Shown here: piece after piece, positions 1 through 14,400 of the stretch
Layout: every line of letters starts with the position of its first letter
Numbering within the stretch: position 1 is the stretch's first letter
Source: Trichoplax adhaerens
Lineage: Eukaryota; Placozoa; Uniplacotomia; Trichoplacea; Trichoplacidae
DNA: 64,000 nt
Assembly (NCBI RefSeq): GCF_000150275.1
Contig: NW_002060972.1
Span: 252,500 to 316,499 of the forward strand
Reading direction: 5' to 3'
The notes under the pieces: model-generated
Told to the model about the DNA's origin: nothing
The model's database searches: none
The model's input: only the letters and a program-made list of their open reading frames with translations
Position numbers and translations under genes: made by a program

Positions 1-3000
1 GCAATCTTGCTTTGTAGTTTCGCCATGTGCGAACGTTGTGTCCTTGTATTGGCAAACTTCTTCCTTGGCTATAGAAACAAACAAACAGCTATGAATACAA
101 CATTACAACTAAAACTTAAAAAATAATTTCTTTAGCTTACGTGGGCACATCATTCTTGTGCAAGCCCATTTTCCTGTAATACATTTGCTGTAGTCATGTA
201 AATAAAGATATTAGATTTTACTGCAAAGAGATGAGCTATAGTATCTGTAGTTACTAGCTATTCAGTATGTAAAGAAAGGCCAACTATCGTAGAATAATTT
301 ACCAGGTATTGCAATCTTGCTTTCTAGTTTCGCCATGTTCGTACAATGTATCTCTGTATGTGCAAACTTCTCTTTCTTCCTTTGCTGTAATGGGAAAATG
401 AAGCTATTACGACGACATGGAAACAAAGTTTATTTATTAATCTCCTTAGCTTACGTGGGCACATCATTCTTGTGCAAGCCCATTTTCCTGTAATACATTT
501 GCTGTAGTCATGTAAATAAAGATATTAGATTTTTACTGCAAAAGATGAGCTACGTATCTGCTATTTCTAGACGTTATTCAGTATGTAAAGAAAGGCCAAC
601 TATCGTAGAATAATTTACCAGGTATTGCAATCTTGCTTTCTAGTTTCATTATGTTCGTATATCGTATCTTCGTATTCGCAGACTCCTTCCCTGGCTGTAG
701 TAGAAGGAAATGACTATTAGAGCGATATTATAACTAAAATTTGAGTATCAGCTTTCTTAACTTACGTGGACATAGCATCCTTGTGCAAGCCCATCTTCCC
801 TTGATACATTTGCTGTAGTCATATTAATTAAGATATTAGATTTTTACTATTAAGAGATGAGGTGTAGTATTTTGTTACATCTGATTATTACTTAGCAAGT
901 AAAGAGATCTACCAGTAATACATATTAACAAACGGTTACTTTCATACGATAATTTACCAGGTGTTACAATCTTGCTTTGTAGTTTCGCCATGTGCGAACG
1001 TTGTGTCCTTGTATTGGCAAACTTCTTCCTTGGCTATAGAAACAAACAAACAGCTATGAATACAACATTACATCTAAAACTTAAAAATTAATTTCTTTAG
1101 CTTACGTGGGCACATCATTCTTGTGCAAGCCCATTTTCCTGTAATACATTTGCTGTAGTCATATAAATAAAGATATTAGATTTTTACTGCAAAGAGATGA
1201 GCTATGTATCTGCTATTTCTAGACGTTATTCAGTATGTAAAGAAAGGCCAACTATCGTAGGATAATTTACCAGGTATTGCAATCTTGCTTTCTAGTTTCA
1301 TTATGTTCGTATATCGTATCTTCGTATTCGCAGACTCCTTCCCTGGCTGTAGTAGAAGGAAATGACTATTAGAGCGATATTATAACTAAATTTAAGCATC
1401 AACTTTCTTAACTTACGTGGACATAGCATCCTTGTGCAAGCCCATCTTCCCTTGATACATTTGCTGTAGTCATATTAATTAAGATATTAGATTTTTACTA
1501 TTAAGAGATGAGGTGTAGTATTTTGTTACATCTGATTATTACTTAGCAAGTAAAGAGATCTACCAGTAATACATATTAACAAACGGTTACTTTCATACGA
1601 TAATTTACCAGGTATTACAATCTTGCTTTGTAGTTTCGCCATGTGCGAACGTTGTGTCCTTGTATTGGCAAACTTCTTCCTTGGCTATAGAAACAAACAA
1701 ACAGCTATGAATACAACATTACATCTAAAACTTAAAAATTAATTTCTTTAGCTTACGTGGGCACATCATTCTTGTGCAAGCCCATTTTCCTGTAATACAT
1801 TTGCTGTAGTCATGTAAATAAAGACATTAGAATTTTACTGCAAAGAGATGAGCTATAGTATCTGTAGTTACTAGCTATTCAGTATGTAAAGAAAGGCCAA
1901 CTATCGTAGAATAATTTACCAGGTATTGCAATCTTGCTTTCTAGTTTCGCCATGTTCGTACAATGTATCTCTGTATGTGCAAACTTCTCTTTCTTCCTTT
2001 GCTGTAATGGGAAAATGAGGCTATTACGACGACATGGAAACAAAGTTTATTTATTAATCTCCTTAGCTTACGTGGGCACATCATTCTTGTGCAAGCCCAT
2101 TTTCCTGTAATACATTTGCTGTAGTCATGTAAATAAAGATATTAGATTTTTACTGCAAAGAGATGAGCTATGTATCTGCTATTTCTAGACGTTATTCAGT
2201 ATGTAAAGAAAGGCCAACTATCGTAGGATAATTTACCAGGTATTGCAATCTTGCTTTCTAGTTTCATTATGTTCGTATATCGTATCTTCGTATTCGCAGA
2301 CTCCTTCCCTGGCTGTAGCAGAAGGAAATGACTATTAGAGCGATATTATAACTAAATTTAAGCATCAACTTTCTTAACTTACGTGGACATAGCATCCTTG
2401 TGCAAGCCCATCTTCCCTTGATACATTTGCTGTATCATATTAATTAAGATATTAGATTTTTAATATTAAGAGATGAGGTGTAGTATTTTGTTACATCTGA
2501 TTATTACTTAGTAAGTAAAGAGATCTACCAGTAATACATATTAACAAACGGTTACTTTCATACGATAATTTACCAGGTGTTACAATCTTGCTTTGTAGTT
2601 TCGCCATGTGCGAACGTTGTGTCCTTGTATTGGCAAACTTCTTCCTTGGCTATAGAAACAAACAAACAGCTATGAATACAACATTACAACTAAAACTTAA
2701 AAATTAATTTCTTTAGCTTACGTGGGCACATCATTCTTGTGCAAGCCCATTTTCCTGTAATACATTTGCTGTAGTCATGTAAATAAAGATATTAGAATTT
2801 TACTTCAAAGAGATGAGCTATAGTATCTGTAGTTACTAGCTATTCAGTATGTAAAGAAAGGCCAACTATCGTAGAATAATTTACCAGGTATTGCAATCTT
2901 GCTTTCTAGTTTCGCCATGTTCGTACAATGTATCTCTGTATGTGCAAACTTCCCTTTCTTCCTTTGCTGTAATGGGAAAATGAGGCTATTACGACGACAT

Positions 3001-5480
3001 GGAAACAAAAGTTTATTTATTAATCTCCTTAGCTTACGTGGGCACATCATTCTTGTGCAAGCCCATTTTCCTGTAATACATTTGCTGTAGTCACGTAAAT
3101 AAAGATATTAGATTTTTACTGCAAAGAGATGAGCTATGTATCTGCTATTTCTAGACGTTATTCAGTATGTAAAGAAAGGCCAACTATTGTAAGATAATTT
3201 ACCAGGTATTGCAATCTTGCTTTCTAGTTTCATTATGTTCGTATATCGTATCTTCGTATTCGCAGACTCCTTCCCTGGCTGTAGTAGAAGGAAATGACTA
3301 TTAGAGCGATATTAGAACTAAATTTAAGCATCAACTTTCTTAACTTACGTGGACATAGCATCCTTGTGCAAGCCCATCTTCCCTTGATACATTTGCTGTA
3401 GTCATATTAATTAAGATATTAGATTTTTACTATTAAGAGATGAGGTGTAGTATTTTGTTACATCTGATTATTACTTAGCAAGTAAAGAGATCTACCAGTA
3501 ATACATATTAACAAACGGTTACTTTCATACGATAATTTACCAGGTATTACAATCTTGCTTTGTAGTTTCGCCATGTGCGAACGTTGTGTCCTTGTATTGG
3601 CAAACTTCTTCCTTGGCTATAGAAACAAACAAACAGCTATGAATACAACATTACATCTAAAACTTAAAAATTAATTTCTTTAGCTTACGTGGGCACATCA
3701 TTCTTGTGCAAGCCCATTTTCCTGTAATACATTTGCTGTAGTCATGTAAATAAAGACATTAGAATTTTACTGCAAAGAGATGAGCTATAGTATCTGTAGT
3801 TACTAGCTATTCAGTATGTAAAGAAAGGCCAACTATCGTAGAATAATTTACCAGGTATTGCAATCTTGCTTTCTAGTTTCGCCATGTTCGTACAATGTAT
3901 CTCTGAATGTGCAAACTTCTCTTTCTTCCTTTGCTGTAATGGGAAAATGAAGCTATTACGACGACATGGAAACAAAGTTTATTTATTAATCTCCTTAGCT
4001 TACGTGGGCACATCATTCTTGTGCAAGCCCATTTTCCTGTAATACATTTGCTGTAGTCATGTAAATAAAGATATTAGATTTTTACTTCAAAGAGATGAGC
4101 TATGTATCTGCTATTTCTAGACGTTATTCAGTATGTAAAGAAAGGCCAACTATCGTAGAATAATTTACCAGGTATTGCAATCTTGCTTTCTAGTTTCATT
4201 ATGTTCGTATATCGTATCTTCGTATTCGCAGACTCCTTCCCTGGCTGTAGTAGAAGGAAATGACTATTAGAGAGATATTATAACTAAAATTTGAGTATCA
4301 GCTTTCTTAACTTACGTGGACATAGCATCCTTGTGCAAGCCCATCTTCCCTTGATACATTTGCTGTAGTCATATTAATTAAGATATTAGATTTTTACTAT
4401 TAAGAGATGAGGTGTAGTATTTTGTTACATCTGATTATTACTTAGTAAGTAAAGAGATCTACCAGTAATATATATTAATTAACAAACGGTTACTTTCATA
4501 CGATAATTTACCAGGTATTGCAATCTTGCTTTGTAGTTTCGCCATGTGCGAACGTTGTGTCCTTGTATTGGCAAACTTCTTCCTTGGCTATAGAAACAAA
4601 CAAACAGCTATGAATACAACATTACAACTAAAGCTTAAAAATTAATTTCTTTAGCTTACGTGGGCACATCATTCTTGTGCAAGCCCATTTTCCTGTAATA
4701 CATTTGCTGTAGTCATGTAAATAAAGACATTAGAATTTTACTGCAAAGAGATGAGCTATAGTATCTGTAGTTACTAGCTATTCAGTATGTAAAGAAAGGC
4801 CAACTATCGTAGAATAATTTACCAGGTATTGCAATCTTGCTTTCTAGTTTCGCCATGTTCGTACAATGTATCTCTGAATGTGCAAACTTCTCTTTCTTCC
4901 TTTGCTGTAATGGGAAAATGAGGCTATTACGACGACATGGAAACAAAGTTTATTTATTAATCTCCTTAGCTTACGTGGGCACATCATTCTTGTGCAAGCC
5001 CATTTTCCTGTAATACATTTGCTGTAGTCATGTAAATAAAGATATTAGATTTTTACTTCAAAAATGAGCTATGTATCTGCTATTTCTAGACGTTATTCAG
5101 TATGTAAAGAAAGGCCAACTATCGTAGGATAATTTACCAGGTATTGCAATCTTGCTTTCTAGTTTCATTATGTTCGTATATCGTATCTTCGTATTCGCAG
5201 ACTCCTTCCCTGGCTGTAGTAGAAGGAAATGACTATTAGAGCGATATTATAACTAAAATTTAAGCATCAGCTTTCTTAACTTACGTGGACATAGCATCCT
5301 TGTGCAAGCCCATCTTCCCTTGATACATTTGCTGTAATCATATTAATTAAGATATTAGATTTTTAATATTAAGAGATGAGCCTTAGTATCTGCTATTTCT
5401 GATAATTATCTAGCATCTAAAAAATCTAGCGTTGATACATGTAAAAAAGGGCAAATGTTATAGGATAATTTACCAGGTGT
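1..5480 (-). repeat. Higher-order tandem array of near-identical modules (three-module unit, about 965 bp)
   Basis: Three first-half subtypes recur in fixed order along the plus strand. A carries 'ttgtagtttcgccatgtgc', B carries 'ctagtttcgccatgttcg' and C carries 'ctagtttcattatgttcg'. A copies start at offsets 1, 966, 1617, 2582, 3549 and 4520, so unit lengths are about 965, 651, 965, 967 and 971 bp. The short second unit lacks a B module. Encoded first halves begin VCQYKDTTF (A), VCTYRDTLY (B) and VCEYEDTIY (C), all ending K-Q-D-C-N-T-C. Second halves read KCITGKWACTRMMC, or KCIKGRWACTRMLC in the A type. Intron bases match across copies nearly as well as exon bases, which points to recent unequal exchange or conversion. 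The array runs off the left edge. Confidence 0.95.
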
Positions 5481-8400
5481 TGCAATCTTGCTTTGTAATT
5501 TCACCTTGTTGGAACATTTCATCTTTGTATTGGCAAACTTCTTCCTTGGCTATATTAGAAAGAAAACGTCCTTCAGGGCGATTTTATAACTAAAATTTAA
5601 GTATTAATCTCATTAACTTACGTGGACACATCATCCTTGTGCAACCCCATCTTCCATCAATACATTTGCTATAGAGATATAAAATAAAAGATCAGTATTT
5701 ACAGTTATTAAAACTGGACTACAATATCAGTTGTATCTCTTTAGTCTCTTGCGAGACAGAAGCCAAGTCATTATGCATGCGTAGAGCAGAGATCAAAGTA
5801 CTATACTGAAATTACTTAATAGCATGCTAGTGTTTAATAGGGTTGCTTTCCTTACCAAGTGTTACAATCTTGTTTTCGGGTAGCACCATGTTGGAAAGTT
5901 TCGTTTTCATGGAAGCATGATTTTCGCTCTATAAGTAGTTTAAAGAACTTAGTCAGTACCACAAACTAGCACTAATTATCCTTTTCAACTCCAACTTACT
6001 TGGTGGACACATCATTCTAGTACAAGCCCATTTTCCGTTAGTGCACATGCTAAATACACGTAAATGATGCAGCATTAATACAAGGTAGATAGATCAAATG
6101 TACAATACGGAATAAATTTTTACCAAGTGTTGCAGTCTTGCTTTCGGGTTTCTCTATGAGAATAATATTCATTATTATGGACACAAATTTCGGATCCTGA
6201 GGTAAAATGAAAGCGAAATTAGTATCCTAACAGCTGTAATCCAAAATCTGAATACTGATCCCATTTCGATTACTTACCTGGTGGGCACATTTTCATAGTG
6301 CATGCCCAGCTACCGTTGTTGCATATACTACATACAAATTACACATCGTTAGCTAACCTATCCTTTTGTAAGGAACATATTCATTTCAATGATAGTTACA
6401 AATAGATGAAAGTTTCAACGTAGCTCTATATCATGGAATAATATCCACCTAATTCAATCTAAAATGATTCAATAAGCTATAATATTTTTTTTACCAGGTA
6501 TTACAATCTAAGCTTCTGTTTTCGCCATGGTTGAATTTGAGGCCACTATGTCGGCATACTCTAGCAGCTGATCAACATTAAATGATCACTTTATTAATTA
6601 AATAGAAAATGCAATTGCACACTATAGCTTCAGTAGCATCTTTTAAATCTTCTGAATAGGAGAACTTACTGGTGTTTTCGTGGTGGCGGCAAGGTCTGTG
6701 TCTACATCCCCAGAAACCTCCTTCCATGCATCGGCTATAGATTAATTTAATCATATCATAACAAGATAAATACCAAGAAAAAGGACTTATCTATGATTGT
6801 CGGTAATCAATTAAATGATATTTTAGAAACATACCAATGTCTGCATCGGTGTCGCATTCTGTGGCCAACTTCAAAAGTTCTGTCCATCATTCTACATTTT
6901 CTTTCTGTTATTCATAAGCAATGGAAGTTAGGCATCGCAGTTTTTCATATTCGCTTGGTATCATTGCTATATAGCTTGGATTAACTGTTTACCTGGTTTG
7001 TTTTCACAAGTATTTTGTGTGCAGTTCCAACTTCCATTTGAAAGGCATTGGCTAATAATTTCGCAGTATAGTAGTGTGAATCAGAGTTAAAGCAGAGTAA
7101 ATATCTACTACTGATGGCTTTAAATCTTTGATTATTTTACCATTCATTGCAGTCTTGTTTGGATCGTTCGCCTTCATAGAAAAGACGTTTTCCGTGTTTG
7201 CAGGTTGTCTCAGCTACATTAAAAGGAAAGAAAGGTGTTATACCAGTATTTTATGTCAAAGTCAGTATCAATTTTAGTTACAATAACTGTAATAACTTAC
7301 AAAGTGTTTCGTTTTCAGTGCAGTCTTTCGCTGTGCATGCCATATTACCAGTAGGTAAGCATGTGCTATAAGAAAATAATGGATGAGTTTTAGTATTCTC
7401 GTATGGACCTTCAACGTTATATTTTTAATCCGATAATAATTAATCAATGAGTAACATATTCATTTTACACACTGTCGTAGGTCTAAATACTTACCATAAG
7501 TTGCAGTTCTTGCGGATAGTTTCACCATGGAAAAGGAACATTCCACGCATTTCGCATATGAATTTAACATCTAGATATCAATGAATGGCAATTAGTATTT
7601 CTTTCCGTTAAAATGTGTTAGGGTTGCATAGTAAGAGACAAGAAAATACTTACGAGGATTAGAGCAAGGTTTGGTAGTACAGTTCCATTCGCCATTTGTA
7701 TAGCACTTACTATATAAGTAAAAGTATCGAAAAAGGTTTCATCAGCTTAGCCAACAGGTAAAAGTAACAAGCAAAATTCGACACTATGACAAATCTTAAT
7801 CCTACTTACCACATATTGCATCCTTGCTTCTTAATGGTACCAGCAGCAAAAGTCCTACCACGGAAGGTACAAGTCGGGGTAGTTTCTAGATGAAAAGTCA
7901 AATTGGGTAATTATGAGGCCAATTCCTCAATTTGGGATTTTAATGTAGGATTGAACCGAACTCTTGATCGATTAAATTAAATGTATTTTCCCACTATAGC
8001 TGCTAATTTCTTATATTTCTGAACAAAACCTAACATTTGTTTCAATATCTCAATAGTTAACCTCAATCAAGCTACAAACGTTATCTAATTCATTATGGGA
8101 AATAACCTAGCTAACATAAACTTGCTCAGATATGTTACAATGTTTGCTGCTAAACATGTACTGTGTTGTATCCGAATAGCTAGTTATTGACAATTCTTGG
8201 TCACAACTCTTACTGAAACAGTAATAAGATTAGGTCTATATATATAATACCTGCTTAACCTGATATTATAGCTTTCAACTATCAAAATACCCCACTAGAC
8301 TCTTCATTCAAGAATATTGATTTCTTGTATTCCTCAAACAAGGTCTAATGTTTTCTACAGTATCTTAATAGTTTACCTTAATCAAGCTATATACTTGCAT

Positions 8401-11400
8401 CTCATTCATTACGAAAATAATCTGGATTATATAAATTTGTTAAGATATGTTGCAATATCTGCTGCTACAGAAGTGTAGGACTTTATTCGAATAACTAGTT
8501 CTTGATAGTTCTTGATCGTAACTCCTACTACAACAGTAACTAAGATTAAGTCGATGGACTACTGTACTGAACCCAGTGATAAAGCTTTTAGCTACGGAAG
8601 TATACCAGTAAACTATTCATACACAACCAATTAAGCTTGCATAATTACCATTGCGAGGTGGACACATCATTCGAGTGCATCCCCAAGCTCCATCCTTCAG
8701 GCACATACTATTAGAGAATAAATTATGAAAATGATTAATCTATTTCTACAAAGAAATAGTACTTAGAGCTATTCATTTATTCATGCCAAGTTCTATCCAC
8801 CTACCATCGGTTGCAGTCATCCATACGTATTTCACTAGGACGATAGATTTCATTGTTGTGTGTGCATAATTTGGTAGCCACTGTACCATAAAAATATGAA
8901 TTTTATAATCATTAATGACTACATAGTTGTGAGTCTTAAAATAGATTGCAAAATAATTGGACTAGCTACTGCTTCTAAACTGCATCTCATCATAACTGAT
9001 GTAAATGCACTGTCAACTTGTGTTCCAAACTTGAATGAAGCACTAAAAGATATCAACTTTTTCCTAGTAGTGATGATCAACTACTCAATTAAAATTTTGC
9101 ATTACTTGGTTGTTTTGGACATTTAAAGGCGGTGCAAGCCCACAAGCCATATTTGTTACATTTGCTATTTTAAAGCCAATTCAAGACATTCATCAAGTAA
9201 CAAATTGTTGCAAATATTAAATGTATACTGTGTTATTAAAACGCTAGTATTACATTAATTGGATTTCATCTTACCACTTGTTGCAACTATCCTTTTTGGC
9301 AATAAAGCCAGTAGGGTAAGTTGTTCCCATATGATAGCAAACTGGAGATTCTTCTATTTTATATAGAATAAAAAAAAGGATTCACAGTTAATTCAAGACT
9401 AGCTAGGAAAAAATGCTTTGGATAGAACTTACCACGTGCACATGGTAACTCCATACACTCAACAGTTTCATTACCCCGGCATGAACTATTAAACAACAAA
9501 CAGTTAAGATTTGATACTAAATTTTACTATAATAATTCAACTCTCCAACAGCCTAACTAACCAATAACTGCAATTAAACTTTCTAACTTCACCCAAGTAC
9601 AATGTCGTATTCTGGTAGGTGCATTGAGGTAGTGATTCTAGCATTAAAACCATAGTCATTGGAGAATCATTAGTAAAACCGATCAATTCTACTAGACGGC
9701 AAAGTGATATGATTGAATAAGAATGGAAATAAAATATTTTCTGATACCTTTCTCATAGTTTGGATTGCACATCATTCGTGTGCAAGCCCACTGGCCGGTA
9801 TAGCCGCATTTGCTGAAAAATAGCAAATTGTCGATATTAGCAATGGCATGAACTTAACTTTAGCTTTTATATAGGAAAAGACGAATGATAGCGTAGACGA
9901 TTAACGATTTAGATAGACCTACCAGAGATTGCAGCTATTACGGATCTGTTCTCCCTTCTGGAAATATTGATTGTTAAATTTGCAAACGCGTGTAACGTCT
10001 AGAGATAAATTAGAAAATGATCGGCTCGGTATAACAAGGTAGAATGTTATAGAAATATGCTCTGTATTTAAGGTAAAGATAACCAAAATTTAATTACATG
10101 CTTTTATTTTATTTTGAAAAATTAAGTTTTACTTACTGTATTTCTCTTCGACACAGACTTTCTCGGTGCACATCCATTTTCCGGTAGATGAGCAAGTACT
10201 AATAACGAGTGATATCGGAGTTATTTGTTGAAATATCAAGCATGACCGATTTGATGCAATCATTACGATCAAACTGAAAATTCATTAGCTTGAATCAAAT
10301 TGATTTTTCTTACCATTTATTACAGTCAAGGAATTTAGTTTCTCCAACTCGACTGACTTCATTACCCATTTGGCAAGTGGTATCTGAAATAGAGATAGAG
10401 AAATTGGTTAGTTAAAACATTGCAAGAATATGAACTACTATTGAAAAGAAAGTCATGCTTACTTGGTCTATTAGGTGGGCACATCATTCTGGTGCAACCC
10501 CAACCACCATTGGTTAAACATTTACTACAAACGTAAAGTTCTCCATTTTAGAGCAGAATCATACAATAGTATCACAGATAAAGCAAAATGATATACCATG
10601 TATTGCAGTCCTGCATCCGGATTTCATAGGTATTATAAGTTCGGTTTTCGTGCATACATAAAGTTTGGTTGACTAAAAAATTGATGCCAAGATTAAATCG
10701 ATTCGCTCAGCGAGCTTATTATTTCATTTAGATATTTAAATATACAAACATGTAGTTGGGCATCGCTTAGCGGTACATAGCCATTGTCCAGTCTTGCCGC
10801 ACATACTGTAAGGGAGTAAAATAGTTAAAAAAATTGAATTGGAATGTTAAATTCCTATTTTAAAGTTGTAAAAATACAAAATCTAAACTGCCGATATTGA
10901 TATGATATAATCAATTTATCGATACCTCTCATACCGCAAGATATGCAGTTGCAAAACTTATTAATCCTTATACATAAAGATATTTCAAAATTGGCACGTG
11001 TGCTAACATATTAAGGCCTATTACTCACCAGGTATTGCAGCTCTGCTTTTTAATATGTCCAATGTTAAATCGACGACCACGGTGGACGCAGCCTTCTATA
11101 AGGACAACGAAAAATAAAATTTTTACGATACATCTATTTATTAGGCCTATTTCTGTAACCAATTTCCCTAAATAAATACTAAGAAACCCTTATTTACACT
11201 ACCTTGGCTATAAGGATATCCGCAGCTATAGTTTGAGCAAGCCCAGGTTTCATTTCGGGTACAGTTGCTATAAAAATATCCAAGATACAAGATTATTAGT
11301 CCTAAATACTTATTACATTTTGAAATTGCTTGCTCCATGTAAATAATTTATTAACACACCAGAAATTGCATTGGTCTTTACGGATTTCACCATGGAAGAA

Positions 11401-14400
11401 AGTTCTTGTTTTATGTTGGCACTGAGGTACAGTTGCTGTGAATATAAAGAAAGAAATTAATCAAGACTGAGATATATTACTAAGAGAGCAGGAGTAATGA
11501 CCTAAGGATAGTAAAGCGCTAAATAATAATTAATTTAGATCAAAATGTTAACCATTACTTAAATTAAATTCAGGTGGACACATTTTAGTGGTACACATCC
11601 AGCGTCCAGAGTTTGAACAGCGGCTAAATTTGATAATGGAAAAACGTTAAATATCAATTTGTGCTATTATCTAAGATTTCTCTTTGGTAACAAGTAATAG
11701 CTCAATGGCATAAATATTAATACCATAGATTGCATTTTTCCCTTCTTAGTTCACCGCGAACGAAAAATCGCCCGTCTTTTTCACAAACGTTGTCGAGCAT
11801 GTTAGCTGTAATAACATATAAGCCATATTTAAATTGATAGTCGAGTTTGAACTGATAGAAATCAAAGTATCAATTTAAGAACACTATGTAGCAGATGATT
11901 TTAGATCTCTTAATAAGGTTTATTCAGTATTAATTAATCTACATGACCGCCCATTACTTTGGTTAGTTGGCTGGCAAGCCATTCTAGTGCATGCCCATAT
12001 GCCCTTTAGGCATCGACTAAATGAAAGTAATAAAATAAAGTAAAAAGTGAGCTTATTCTTTGCCATTAAACATGATCACAAACAGTATAAGTAATAAGCT
12101 ATACCAGGTGTTGCAGTCTTGCTTCCTCATTTGATATTGTCTGTATTCACGACCACGGTACGTGCAGGTATATTCTATGAGTATCAATATAAAATTAAAT
12201 TTCATCATGAGACAGATAAGAAGTAAAATAAAAATGATTAATAATCCCGATCTATTTCGCCAAATTGCAGTTAAAGCATTGATATAAACTTGCCTCTGTT
12301 GGGTAAACACATTCTGCGTGTACACATCCACTTAGCGTTTGGTCCACATTTGCTGTAATACAACATTATGCAATTAGTTAATCAATTATAAAATAGCATA
12401 TATGCGACCTTTAAATTGCCGAAGAATCCAGATTTAGAATCTTAGTTATAAAATGAATAAGTTTCAATTCATACCAGTAGTTGCAGTCGATCTTGGTAAC
12501 CGCGCTAATGTTATATTCTCGGTCGTTTAAGATACATTTCCTAGTCTTGGGTGGTGTATCTTTAATACAATTGCAACGAAGTGTTAGGTCTGCCTATCAA
12601 AGTAGGCTACTTAAACTAAATGCATCAATGCTTCGCAATTTCTTCCTGAATATCAGTATAACTAATGAAAATGACTACAACTGAAATCACATAAATGTAG
12701 CAAATGATGCATGTCTAACTTGAACTTGTACTTGGAGGTTAGAAATTAAGGAAAAGCTATAATTATATCTCCAATTATTGCAAATATTGTAATGTTAGTA
12801 CTACTTAAATGTGTAGGTAATCTAAGTAAACATCTTCATAATCTCTTTGATCAGCATAATGGCTATCACTGTTCTGGTAATAATGATTGATAATGCCTCT
12901 TTGGTATGAATATCAAGGTAACGGAAGCTTATACTAATACATAGTAAAAAATAGGAAATTTATCCAATTTAGATAGTACTGACATTCCACTGGAAAGAAT
13001 ACGAAAAGAAAGCTAAACTTTCATAATATAATAATTACCTGGACGATCATTGCAATCATTTCTGGTACACATGAATTTGCCAGTTGGTGTGCATCGGCTA
13101 GTAATCAAAAATAAAGCGGATGAACCAATCAATAAGGATAGAATGAATCCTATCAAATACTAATGATCTTTTTTATAGATTATGTATACCAAACATTGCA
13201 ACCACGAGCTACGTAGTCACCAGTTCTGAATCTACGTCCGCCATAATTGCAAGTAACTAAAAATGGAGAAGCAAGTTTACGATTGGTCTGTTCAAATTAT
13301 GTACAAGTAAAACATGAGCTAGTTACATTCTCTAGGTGGGCAGGCTTTACGTGTACAACCCCATCGATTGTTTCCGAAACATCGACTATTATCCAAAGTA
13401 AAAAATAATCAAATTAGCACGACTATTTATGTAATAGCATAACTAGCTAAGAATTTCACTGACCAGATGTTACAATCGTCAGCTCTTGTTTCTTCTTTTC
13501 TGAACATTTTACCTTCAAAAATGCAGACATCTCGTCGTCCTATGCATTGATTGAGCAATCCAAAGATTAGTTATAAAATAATAATATAACTACTGAATTA
13601 TCTATAAGTATGCCTAAAATACTCTTGATTAAGTTGGCATGAAAACTGAAGAATAATTAGGATGATTGAATGTATTTTTGTAACTGTTATCAACATACCT
13701 TCAGGTGGTGGGCAGAACATTCTGGTACAAGCCCATCTGTTGCTACCAAGGCACTTACTATTTGAAAAATAATTCCAAAAAGTTTCACTTTAGCCATTTG
13801 CTGTAAAAATGCAACACCACTGCTATTACTAGACTTGATGATAACTGTTGTAAACTAAGTTAAAGGTGAAAAATTAACCAGGTGTTGCAATCTTTGCGTT
13901 TGGTTTCATTTTGCTTGAGCAACATGGTATTATGGACACACAATTTGGTAGTATCTGTAATGATTGCAAGACATGAACAGTTAGACAATATTAACATCTC
14001 AGTAGAACGCGATGAGCTTATTTAGGTTACTAGCAGCCACTCCATGAAGAATTTATGCTAGCAAAGGAAGTTAGTAGCACTATACTGACCTGGGTGATTT
14101 GGTGTATCAGGGCAGGCTATCCTGGTGCAAGCCCATTTGTTTTGGCCTAAACACTTGCTAAAGAGCAAGAAGAAATAAATAAAGACGAGCTATAGCGATA
14201 ATTGATCCTCTCAAATTGCAGATATACTGCTAAATATTTCAATAGCGAACAATAAAAGCATATAGAAGTACTGATAATGAAGGAGCAGCAACACCTACCA
14301 TTGATTGCACTTTTGCTTAACTGTTTCGCCTAAGCGGAATAGTTTCTCTTCGAAGATACACGTATCAGTTCCATTTGGCCTAGTTGGTTTAGTACCTGAA

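Noticed and set aside
2844-3090. Overlapping 60-70 codon open frames on both strands inside the module array
   Set aside because: They read through introns in the wrong frame; the splice-supported module frame explains the sequence.
12053-12331. 92-codon minus-strand open frame
   Set aside because: It is one genuine half-module exon (C-T-Y-R-G ... D-C-N-T) read through into both flanking introns, not a separate gene.
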